Below are positions 15,608 to 22,491 of a DNA stretch of 39,375 bases, piece by piece. Under the pieces are notes generated by a model. It did not search any database. It was given only the letters and a program-made list of their open reading frames with translations, and had not been told where the DNA came from. The position numbers and the translations under genes are program-made. Numbering within the stretch: the first letter of the stretch is position 1; each line of letters begins with the position of its first letter. This DNA is from Acidimicrobiia bacterium (GTDB taxonomy: Bacteria > Actinomycetota > Acidimicrobiia > Acidimicrobiales > Acidimicrobilacustridaceae): the NCBI GenBank assembly GCA_020832495.1, contig JAFIEP010000030.1, positions 1 to 39,375 on the forward strand, written 5' to 3'.

Positions 15608-16699
15608 GTGCTGCGACGGAGGAAGCATCGCAACAACACCGACGGGGACCGGTCTCCGGTCGTGATCGGCCGCGAGATGGCGCGAGCACACACGGCGGAG
15701 CAAGCGCACCGCTCGGCTCACCCCACCGACGAGTCGCCCCTGGCCGGTCTCACCTACGACCGATGGGCGGGCGACTTCGACCTGACCCGGTTCTCACCGA
15801 ACGCCACCGACGACTCCATCCGGTCATGGCTCGAATCGTGGCCACGGAGCCAGGACCGCGTCGAGGGCGCCCGCCCCCTGCTGACGATGGACGACTTCTA
15901 CACGCTGCTCACCTTTGCGCAGCGGTCGACCGTCCGTTCGCTGCAACAAGACAGTGGTGACTGGACAACAGCCGGCGTCCTTGCGCTCCCGCTGATCGCG
16001 TGCGACCGGGTCGACTGGCGCGATCTCAGTGTCGCAGCAGCGATGACGGCCTGGGCGCTCCGGCGCACCAGACAGGACGTGCTCCTCATCCTGAACGAAG
16101 CTGCAGGCCTCGCTGACGAACAGGCCGCCGAGATCCTGCGTCGGTTCGCGGGTGAGCCTCCCGACAGCCTTGCCGACTGGGGCTACCAGATCGTCCACAC
16201 CGGATCAGGTGCCGGCCTGGCCCACACCAACTACGCGCCCTACCAACCATCGGTCGATCTGACCACAGCCGCCTTGGCCATCGCTGACGTGCTCGACGCA
16301 GATCACTACCTCGCCGACCGGATCACAGTCGCCGCGGAGTTCCCCGACGTGTGGTGTCGTGGACCTCGAGTCGACTCGGCGCGTGCAGCGCTCGAGCGAA
16401 TGCCCGCCTGTGTCACCGTCGGTGCCGACCCGCGGCCCGAGACCGGCGCCTCACCGATGACGCAAATGCTGACGGTCTGGATCGCCGAGATGGCATCAGC
16501 AAGCGACGCCAACGTCGTTGCCGATGCCGCACGCGCCGCGCCGGGAGATCACGCCCGGGTGGCGTTCCACGATGGACCACTGTGCTGCGTTCTCGTTGCC
16601 AGGTCGTTCCAGGTCGGGACGGCCGCCCTCGAGGACCAGGGCACCGTCGGCCGCCTCGAACCAGCGCTTCGGGCCGCTCTCTCGGGTGTGGCTCGATGA
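15608..16699 (+). CDS. hypothetical protein, cassette 3
   Basis: A 363-residue soluble protein that I do not recognise. The start used is GTG at 15608. An internal ATG, MARAHTAEQAHR, is an alternative. After a basic, disordered first 45 residues it contains YDRWAGDFDLTRF and SWLESWPRSQDRV, an alpha-helical middle (about 110-190) and a C-terminal half with many Ala. A region rich in Asp/Ala (DLTTAALAIADVLDADHYLA) suggests a helical repeat. No signal peptide, membrane segment or nuclease motif is evident. It lies inside the third tRNA-linked cassette, so defence, counter-defence or maintenance roles are possible but unsupported. Confidence 0.7.
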   Translation: MLRRRKHRNNTDGDRSPVVIGREMARAHTAEQAHRSAHPTDESPLAGLTYDRWAGDFDLTRFSPNATDDSIRSWLESWPRSQDRVEGARPLLTMDDFYTLLTFAQRSTVRSLQQDSGDWTTAGVLALPLIACDRVDWRDLSVAAAMTAWALRRTRQDVLLILNEAAGLADEQAAEILRRFAGEPPDSLADWGYQIVHTGSGAGLAHTNYAPYQPSVDLTTAALAIADVLDADHYLADRITVAAEFPDVWCRGPRVDSARAALERMPACVTVGADPRPETGASPMTQMLTVWIAEMASASDANVVADAARAAPGDHARVAFHDGPLCCVLVARSFQVGTAALEDQGTVGRLEPALRAALSGVAR

Positions 16700-16707
16700 G
16701 CACGCCC

Positions 16708-16865
16708 CATGCGGCACCAGCCCATTCTCTGGCTTCCCGCGTCGGCCCAGTGGGCGGTCGTACACCTCACTTGGAATGCTGAGGTTGACCCGCGGTGGAC
16801 GAGCACCGTTCTCGTCGACTCGTAAGCAGACCTCCTGAACGAGCTTGTCCACCGAGATCGAGCAG
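16708..16865 (-). pseudogene. possible coding remnant in cassette 3
   Basis: One minus-strand frame reads SVDKLVQEVCLRVDENGARP followed by RVNLSIPSEVYDRPLGRRG and ENGLVPHG. This has a natural residue mix unlike the Arg/Pro-rich shadow frames around it. It has no start of its own and runs into antisense of the neighbouring gene. It may be a decayed fragment of a gene lost when the cassette formed. The region 16700-16966 holds nothing else. Confidence 0.25.
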
Positions 16866-16966
16866 GAGTTCAGGAGCATGGCCTCGTTTCGTGTGATCGA
16901 AGCCGAACGGGTCGCGACCGCAGCCGGGGCCCGCCTTGTCGGCTGGCTCGCGCGATCCTTGCCCCT

Positions 16967-17305
16967 ATGGGCTACGACGTCCACATCACCCGCGGCGACT
17001 GGTGGGAAGACGACCGCGAGCACATCGGCGGCCATGAGTGGACGAGGGTCGTCCAGCGCGATCCTGACCTCACGATCACCGGCGAGGTCAGCGCATCGAC
17101 CCCGGCGGGCGAGACCCTGACCTACCGAAGCGAACTGCTGGCCATGTGGACCGCCCACCCGTCCAGCGAGCCCATTCCCTTCGACTTCAGAGACGGGCGC
17201 GTCGTCGTGAAGAACCCCGATGAGTCGATCCTGGCGAAAATGATCGAGGTCGCTGCGAACCTCAATGCTGCCGTTCAGGGCGACGAGGGTGAGACCTACC
17301 CGTGA
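16967..17305 (+). CDS. small conserved-type hypothetical protein, cassette 3
   Basis: A 112-residue acidic soluble protein starting MGYDVHITRGDWWEDD and ending with VVVKNPDESILAKMIEVAAN then LNAAVQGDEGETYP. The MxYDxHITR start and the KNPD/VQGDEGE ending look like a recurring family of uncharacterised small proteins. I cannot name a function. Size and acidity would suit an immunity or inhibitor protein, but this is only a guess. No Shine-Dalgarno is visible before the ATG. A strong hairpin follows 14 bp after the stop. Confidence 0.75.
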   Translation: MGYDVHITRGDWWEDDREHIGGHEWTRVVQRDPDLTITGEVSASTPAGETLTYRSELLAMWTAHPSSEPIPFDFRDGRVVVKNPDESILAKMIEVAANLNAAVQGDEGETYP

Positions 17306-17319
17306 CCCGTCGTCTCGTT

Positions 17320-17346
17320 GGTTCTCAGCCATGAACGCTGAGAACC
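17320..17346 (+). terminator. hairpin after the small cassette 3 gene
   Basis: A perfect 10-bp stem, GGTTCTCAGC (17320-17329) and GCTGAGAACC (17337-17346), with a 7-nt loop, 14 bp past the stop codon at 17305. It is the likely transcription end of the cassette. Confidence 0.6.
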
Positions 17347-17431
17347 CGCAACGCCGCGTCCGTGCCGCATTTGTGCCCCAACGGAAGAAGTGTCGGCGGA
17401 TCGGGCGGAACGGGCTGGTACCTGGGAGACA

Positions 17432-17527
17432 GGTCTGACCTGCCCGTATGCTCATGGCCCAGGTCAGGGAATCGGGTCTGATCGAACTCCCAAGCTGAAT
17501 ACGCGAGTTCGATTCTCGTCACCCGCT
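17432..17527 (+). repeat. distal tRNA-Gly 3'-end repeat (attR-like) with left arm
   Basis: Forty bases, 17488-17527, are identical to tRNA-Gly 11724-11763 and stop exactly at the discriminator base, without CCA. This is the usual form of an integrase attachment core. Upstream, 17432-17475 holds the inverted TGACCT/AGGTCA arms seen in the other copies (CTGACC ... GCCCAGGTCA), though the rest has diverged. It is the right boundary of the cassette array. Confidence 0.85.
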
Positions 17528-17660
17528 GTCGATGATCTGGAACACCCGGCGGTTCCAGTAGAGGCGGTCGTACCGCGCCTCCCCGAAGGGTTCGAGGATC
17601 CCGAGCTCGACCAGCGACCCAATGGCGTTGCGGTTGGGCGACCTCGGTTGGGGTGATGTC
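17519..17660 (-). pseudogene. C-terminal fragment resembling a Fic-family protein
   Basis: About 45 codons end in NAIGSLVELGILEPFGEARY then DRLYWNRRVFQIID and a stop whose bases lie inside the tRNA repeat. The pattern (winged-helix xxAIxxLVxLGIL, then R-YDRxYWN) resembles the C-terminal tail of Fic/DOC-type proteins. No Fic motif HPFxxGNGR exists upstream and the frame degenerates before 17660. It is therefore a truncated remnant, probably cut by the insertion. The family assignment is tentative. The rest of 17660-17830 contains only the promoter and ribosome site of the next gene. Confidence 0.4.
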
Positions 17661-17830
17661 GCCGTGGGCAGAGTGGTCGGCCGCCGCCGGCGGCGGTATC
17701 GGGTGCTCGGGCGCCGAGGAGGTAGAGGTGAGCCGTTCGTCGGCGAGAGACCTCCGATGAACGCCTGCAAAGCAGAAAGCCATCGTTTCGGATAGCGTGG
17801 CTCCAACGCCCCGCTGAGGAGAGACCACGC

Positions 17831-18541
17831 ATGTCTGAACCCGCGCCAGACCTCATGTGGACCAACGGCCGATTCATCGCAGCGGACATCCCGATCGACG
17901 CAACGGCGGCCAGACAACTTCTACCACCGGGTCTCACCATCGGCGACGACGCGACGGCAACCGTGTTCGTGGCCGACTACCCCACGACCTCGTTCGGTCC
18001 CCCGTACCGCGAAGCCGCAGTTCTCCTCCACGCCAGCGACGCCACTGGTGTGGCCGCCTCGCATTGTCCTTTCATGCTCGTAGACGACGACTCCTCCCTG
18101 ATCATGGGACGCGAGCTGCTGGGCTTTCCCAAGAAGCTGGGCGTCATCGACGTCGACTATGGCGCTGACACCGTCGTGGCATCTGCCACAAGAATGGGAA
18201 CAGAGCTGCTCCGTGTGGAGGCCGAGGTTGGCGACGTCGATCCGTCGCCGCCGGCGTGGTCACGGCGCACCGTCAACGTCGTCGGCTCACTGTTGACCGG
18301 CATGTACTTTCTCGAGCTCCCGGTGGCGACCGAGCGTGTTCATCACGCACATCATGCGAGCGTCGCCATCTCCTTCGGTTCCATCGGACAGGACAATCTG
18401 ACACTCCTGAGCGAACCCGTCACGGCTGCCGGTCGCTCGTTCATGCTCGATACCGGAGATGCCAGCGCTGACCTCCCGATCTTGGGTGAAGGCGTGGGCT
18501 TCGACTGGGCAGTCAGCGCCTATTTCGCTCGTTCCATGTGA
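17831..18541 (+). CDS. acetoacetate decarboxylase family protein
   Basis: A 236-residue protein with the family signature IMGRELLGFPKKLGVI. Lys101 of the PKK pair aligns with the Schiff-base lysine of acetoacetate decarboxylase. Upstream PPYREAAVLLHA and downstream SVAISFGSIGQDN also fit the fold. The true substrate may be another beta-keto or related acid, since many homologues act elsewhere. The ATG is preceded by GAGGAGAG. It stands alone just outside the tRNA-linked array. Confidence 0.88.
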   Translation: MSEPAPDLMWTNGRFIAADIPIDATAARQLLPPGLTIGDDATATVFVADYPTTSFGPPYREAAVLLHASDATGVAASHCPFMLVDDDSSLIMGRELLGFPKKLGVIDVDYGADTVVASATRMGTELLRVEAEVGDVDPSPPAWSRRTVNVVGSLLTGMYFLELPVATERVHHAHHASVAISFGSIGQDNLTLLSEPVTAAGRSFMLDTGDASADLPILGEGVGFDWAVSAYFARSM

Positions 18542-18879
18542 CCGAAACAGCGCAGCGTCCACGGTCGCTCCCAGGTCGAGGGGGTCGTCGTCGTGTCGAA
18601 GCCGAGCGATGAAGCTCATCGGGCGTCCGCACTCTGCGCAATCGGTCCATTCGGCCACCGCCGGGTCGGGGTTGGCCGCGGCCGGCACGACGGGGCTGGC
18701 ACGTGTGCGAGCGGCGCGAAGCAGCGAGCCACCGAAGACCAGAGCGAGGCAGCATCAGCGCCCTGCCAGGACAGGTCGCTCCGAGGAAGGCTGACCGAGC
18801 AGTCTGGCCGCTGCTGGGCCGCGTTGTGATGAGGACGAACCGGTCGGGCTCGTCGTCGGGCCTGTGCCAGGCTCCTGTC
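18542..18879. other. intergenic region with repeat R2 and possible zinc-ribbon remnant
   Basis: 338 bp without a complete gene. Minus-strand 18560-18660 reads WTDCAECGRPMSFIARLRHD then DDPLDLG, like a fragment of a CxxC protein, but it has no full domain and runs into antisense of the decarboxylase gene. Repeat R2 occupies 18718-18772. Confidence 0.4.
18718..18772 (+). repeat. 55-nt dispersed repeat, copy R2
   Basis: 51 of 55 bases are identical to R1 at 14096-14150, in the same orientation. Both begin GAAGCAGCGAG and end in GAGGAC or CAGGAC. The GGCAG...CTGCC segment can form a small stem in R2. It lies about 1.2 kb outside the array's right boundary. Confidence 0.75.
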
Positions 18880-19248
18880 GTGGCAGTGCTGTTTCGACCC
18901 GTAGGCCAGAAGGAGTTCGACCTCATCGCGTCGAACGGCTGGCGGCAGTTCCCACCGCGCCTCAGCTGGCAGCCGATCTTCTATCCGGTCCTCACCGAGG
19001 ACTACGCGACGATCATCGCCCGGGACTGGAACACGAAGGACGACGCGAACGGAGGGGTCGGCTACGTGCTGCGCTTCGAGGTCGAGGATGACTATCTGGC
19101 TGGGCACGAGATCCACGAGGCTGGTGGACGCGACCTACGCGAGTACTGGATTCCTGCTGAGGAGCTCGACGAGTTCAACGACAACATCATCGGAGTGATC
19201 GAGTTGATCGCCGAATACCGCGGCCAGCCCCCGCAGCGCATCCGATGA
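18880..19248 (+). CDS. hypothetical protein, 'ADP-ribosylation/crystallin J1'-annotated type
   Basis: A 123-residue protein from a GTG at 18880. The longer frame upstream is low-complexity and includes repeat R2. The core reads LFRPVGQKEFDLIASNGWRQ, FPPRLSWQPIFYPVLTEDYA, IARDWNTKDD and YWIPAEELDEFNDNIIGVIE. I recognise this as a common small soluble family usually annotated 'ADP-ribosylation/crystallin J1', without demonstrated activity. No catalytic motif can be assigned. Single gene, converging on the Nudix gene. Confidence 0.75.
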   Translation: MAVLFRPVGQKEFDLIASNGWRQFPPRLSWQPIFYPVLTEDYATIIARDWNTKDDANGGVGYVLRFEVEDDYLAGHEIHEAGGRDLREYWIPAEELDEFNDNIIGVIELIAEYRGQPPQRIR

Positions 19249-19311
19249 GCCAGTGGCGATGCGATCACGTGGCGAGGAGCCGCCTCATCGTCCACACCGC
19301 ATGTGGCGCGC

Positions 19312-20037
19312 TCACTGGTCGTCTCTCATCATCGGCGGCGTCAGCGTGCTGCCCGGGCCTGGCCGGTAGACGGTGGCCGGTGCGCCACCCGTTCTGCCTC
19401 GACGGCGCGTGTGGGTCGCCTCGACGAACCCTGGGGTGTTGAGGACCTTGCGACGGAAGTTCGCCCGCTGAAGCGACTGACCCCAAACGACCTCGTAGAC
19501 GTGTTGGAGTTCGCCGAGGGTGAAGTCCGGTCCCGCCAGCGTCGTTGCCAGGGTCGTGTATTCGAGCTTGGACCGAGCGCGCTCGATGCCGGCTTGGAGT
19601 ATGTCCGCATGGTCGAACGCCAGGCGGCCCGCCAAGGCTTCGTCGACGTCGACCCAGGCGGCATCGGACGCGTCCGTGCCCGGACGCAAGGCGGGCTGTT
19701 CGGCGGTGAGTGCCAGGTAGGCGACCGACACGACCCGCATTCGGGGGTCGCGATCGACCGCACCGAATGTTTCGAGCTGCTCGAGGTGGGTGCCACGAAT
19801 GCGGGCCTCGGTCATGCCGGTCTCCTCGCGAAGCTCACGGTGAGCGGCTTCGTCCACCGACTCGTCCGCGCGGACGAACCCGCCGGGGAGCGCGGACCAG
19901 CCAACGTAGGGGTCCAGTCCGCGTTCTACGAGGAGCACCGAGAGCGATTCGCCGACGGAGAGCACGACGATGTCGACCGTGACCGCGAACGGCGGGAAGG
20001 CTCGCGGGTCGTAGGCCTTTCCGGTCTTCTCGCTCAC
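19312..20037 (-). CDS. Nudix hydrolase with C-terminal winged helix (NrtR-like)
   Basis: 241 residues from a GTG at 20037 that overlaps the pnuC stop by 4 nt. A complete Nudix box, GX5EX7REUXEEXGU, lies at about 53-75 (GGFVRADESVDEAAHRELRE, ETGM). The C-terminal 80 residues (TLGELQHVYEVVWGQSLQRA, then NFRRKVL) match the winged helix of NrtR, the Nudix-related repressor of NAD metabolism that senses ADP-ribose. Pairing with a PnuC transporter supports an NAD-related role. The intact Nudix box means it may still hydrolyse ADP-ribose or a similar pyrophosphate. No clear NrtR operator was found. Confidence 0.85.
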   Translation of the reverse strand: MSEKTGKAYDPRAFPPFAVTVDIVVLSVGESLSVLLVERGLDPYVGWSALPGGFVRADESVDEAAHRELREETGMTEARIRGTHLEQLETFGAVDRDPRMRVVSVAYLALTAEQPALRPGTDASDAAWVDVDEALAGRLAFDHADILQAGIERARSKLEYTTLATTLAGPDFTLGELQHVYEVVWGQSLQRANFRRKVLNTPGFVEATHTRRRGRTGGAPATVYRPGPGSTLTPPMMRDDQ

Positions 20038-20612
20038 GTCGTGGCCTCCCGGGCTGCTCGGGTCCACCTGGCAAGCCCGACGAACGCCATCACGAGGAAC
20101 AAGCAGTACAAGGCGGCGAACATGTACGCGCCCGTGGAGACGTAGAGCAGGATCGCCGACACGTTGACCGGCAGGATCCACAGCCACCAGGACTCGACCT
20201 TCTTCCTGGACATGAGAATCATGGCGAGGACCGACGCAGCGACGATCGATGCATCCCAGTACGTGTAGAGCATCTCTCCCCATCCGACGTCGAGCACCCA
20301 GCCGAAGGTGGCGGTCAGGAGTGCTCCGACTACGAGCACAGCGAGTCGGGTGCGGTTGGTCAGCCGTGTGACCGTGAGTTCGGTATGTCCGTCACCGCCT
20401 CTGGTCCATTGGGTCCACGCCCAGAACTGGATCGGGAGGTAGTAGCCCCAGTGGAGCAGCATCTGGCCGACCAATCCGATGTCGAGGAAGAACCAGCCCA
20501 TCAGGGTCACCGAGACGATGCCGACGGGCAGCGCGAGAACGTTCCGACGTTGGGTGATCCACACCGACCACAACGACGTCGCCGTGCCGGTGAACTCGAC
20601 CCACCCTGGCAC
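20034..20612 (-). CDS. pnuC: PnuC-like nicotinamide riboside transporter
   Basis: 192 residues with about six to seven membrane helices. The opening WVEFTGTATSLWSVWITQRR then NVLALPVGIVSV matches the start of PnuC proteins. The centre GYYLPIQFWAWTQWTRGG carries the aromatic substrate-cage region. The end is KVESWWLWILPVNVSAILLY. PnuC facilitates uptake of nicotinamide riboside (or thiamine/riboflavin in relatives). A GTG at 20612 is chosen because it aligns with the family start, though no good ribosome site is seen. A hydrophobic stretch just upstream might mean an earlier, unrecognised start. It is coupled to the downstream Nudix regulator. Confidence 0.85.
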   Translation of the reverse strand: MPGWVEFTGTATSLWSVWITQRRNVLALPVGIVSVTLMGWFFLDIGLVGQMLLHWGYYLPIQFWAWTQWTRGGDGHTELTVTRLTNRTRLAVLVVGALLTATFGWVLDVGWGEMLYTYWDASIVAASVLAMILMSRKKVESWWLWILPVNVSAILLYVSTGAYMFAALYCLFLVMAFVGLARWTRAAREATT

Positions 20613-20700
20613 GACGTCTGGGGCGAGGCGCCTCGCAGCGAGCCAGTAGATGGTGCATGCAGCGAAGGAGCCGAGCGCAGCGACCGCGGCGTGCCGTGTC

Positions 20701-22341
20701 TCATCCGCTGGTTGTGGGGCGCGACGGCCCGCCCTCCTCGCGCTCCAACTGTTCGACCTCTCCCTCGACTTGCTCGTCGGTGGTGGCCCGGCCCTTCGGG
20801 AACACCCGCCATCCGGCGACGAGCGCGGCCAGCGCCAGCACGAGCGCCACCAGGAACGCGGCGCGCATCCCGGCCACGAACGCTCCGTCGGCTGCAGCGG
20901 CCAACGCTCCCTTCTCACTGTCGTCGCTCTCGGCGAGCGGACGCCCCGGTCCGATGGCGGCGGCAACGGCTTGCGGGTTGGCGGCCTGGGTCACCTGCTC
21001 CACCACCTCGGCCCGCTCGGTCGCGTCGGGCACGAGCGTCTCGAGATCACCCGGCAGCTGCATCGACACCACCAACGCCAGGATCGTGCCCATGATGGCG
21101 AACCCGGCGGTCGACCCCAGTGCTCGTTGGGCGCTCATGATGCCCGACGCCATGCCCGAGCGCTCCGGGGGGATCGACGACATGGCGATGCCGGTGGCGG
21201 GACTGACGGCGAACCCCGCAGCAGCACCGGCCAAGGCGAGGCCGACCAGCACGAACGGCAGCGGTCCGCCGATCGCGGCGGCGAGCACGCTGAACCCGAG
21301 CGCCAAGGCGGCCAACCCCACGAGCGTCGGACGTCGCCCTCCCACCCGGGCCGCCAACTGGCCGGCCAACGGCGCGCAGATCACCGTCGGCACGGTGTAG
21401 GCCAGCATCAACACGCCGGCCCGTTCCGGGCTGTAGCCCTGCACGTTCTGGAAGTACTGGGTGATGACCAGGAACATGCCGTAGACGCCGAACAGCGTGG
21501 CGAAGATGGTCACGATGGCGGTGGTGTAGACGGGGTCGCCGAACACCCGCACGTCCATCATCGGGCTGCGCGAGCGCAGTTCGGTCCGCACGAAGACCGC
21601 GAGCACCGCCACTGCGCCACCGAGCAACCCGAGGGTGAGCGGCGACGACCAGCCGAACTGTGACCCCTGGATCAGCCCGTAGGTGAGTGCGCCGACCCCG
21701 ACGATGAAGAGCAGCTGGCCCGGTAGGTCGAATCGACGCGCCACCGGATCGCGCGACTCCGCAACGAACGCCAGCGTGAGCAGGACGACGACCACGCCCA
21801 ACAGCACGTTCACCAAGAAGATGCTGCGCCAGCCCAGACTCTCGGTGAGCACACCACCGAGCGTCGGCCCGACCGCCAACCCGACTGCGGCGATGCCGGT
21901 CCACAGGCCGATGGCCCGCTGCTTGGCCGCCGGCTCGGGGTAGGCGGCCGACACCAACGACAACGAGGCCACGTTCACGGTGGCGGCGCCGACCCCCTGC
22001 AACCCACGGGCCACGTTGAGCACGGTGATGTCCCACGCCAACCCGCACAGCACCGACGCCACGCAGAACAGCCCGATGCCGCCCAGGTAGACCCGACGCC
22101 GACCACGGGCATCGGCGATCGACGCCGAGGTCATGATGAACATGCCCATCGTGAGGCTGTAGGCGGCCACCACCCACTGCACTCCTGCTTCACCAACGTC
22201 GAAGTGGCTCTGGATGTCGGGGAGGGCGACGTTCACGATCGTGGCGTCGAGGAAGATCATGAACAGCCCGAGGCCGGTGGCGACCAGCGTCATCACCTGT
22301 CGACGATGATCCACCTCTTCGGCCGCCGCCGACGCTGACAT
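20701..22341 (-). CDS. MFS drug-resistance transporter, DHA2 (EmrB/QacA) family
   Basis: A 546-residue protein with about 14 membrane helices. Diagnostic segments are LDATIVNVALPDIQ (DHA2 motif D1), IADARGRRRVYLGG (motif A), the motif C region GLAVGPTLGGVLTESLGWRS and SPERAGVLMLAYTVP. The C-terminal tail is charged (EGEVEQLEREEGG). Proton-driven export of toxic compounds is expected; the substrate is unknown. It precedes pnuC by 88 bp on the same strand, so co-transcription is possible though functionally unexplained. The 150 bp between this gene and the SLH gene upstream contain nothing evident. Confidence 0.92.
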   Translation of the reverse strand: MSASAAAEEVDHRRQVMTLVATGLGLFMIFLDATIVNVALPDIQSHFDVGEAGVQWVVAAYSLTMGMFIMTSASIADARGRRRVYLGGIGLFCVASVLCGLAWDITVLNVARGLQGVGAATVNVASLSLVSAAYPEPAAKQRAIGLWTGIAAVGLAVGPTLGGVLTESLGWRSIFLVNVLLGVVVVLLTLAFVAESRDPVARRFDLPGQLLFIVGVGALTYGLIQGSQFGWSSPLTLGLLGGAVAVLAVFVRTELRSRSPMMDVRVFGDPVYTTAIVTIFATLFGVYGMFLVITQYFQNVQGYSPERAGVLMLAYTVPTVICAPLAGQLAARVGGRRPTLVGLAALALGFSVLAAAIGGPLPFVLVGLALAGAAAGFAVSPATGIAMSSIPPERSGMASGIMSAQRALGSTAGFAIMGTILALVVSMQLPGDLETLVPDATERAEVVEQVTQAANPQAVAAAIGPGRPLAESDDSEKGALAAAADGAFVAGMRAAFLVALVLALAALVAGWRVFPKGRATTDEQVEGEVEQLEREEGGPSRPTTSG

Positions 22342-22491
22342 GGTCCGAGAACCTAGCGCTCACCAAGCCGGCTGAGGAGCGCGTCCACGGGTGTGACCGG
22401 GGACCACCAACGGGCTGGCCCCATCGGCCCTGCGGCAGTCAGCGAGCGTGCAACCGTCCGTGGGTCCTGACCTGCGAGCTGGAGCTGGCAC

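Noticed and set aside
11693-17527. CRISPR array as an explanation for the repeated units
   Set aside because: The units are only four, 1.5-2.1 kb apart, are tRNA ends, and there are no cas genes or short regular spacers.
18287-18688. Minus-strand frame with CAECGRPMSF zinc-ribbon-like start
   Set aside because: Only about 40 residues look protein-like. The rest is antisense of the decarboxylase gene, and there is no second CxxC. At most a small remnant, noted in the intergenic entry.
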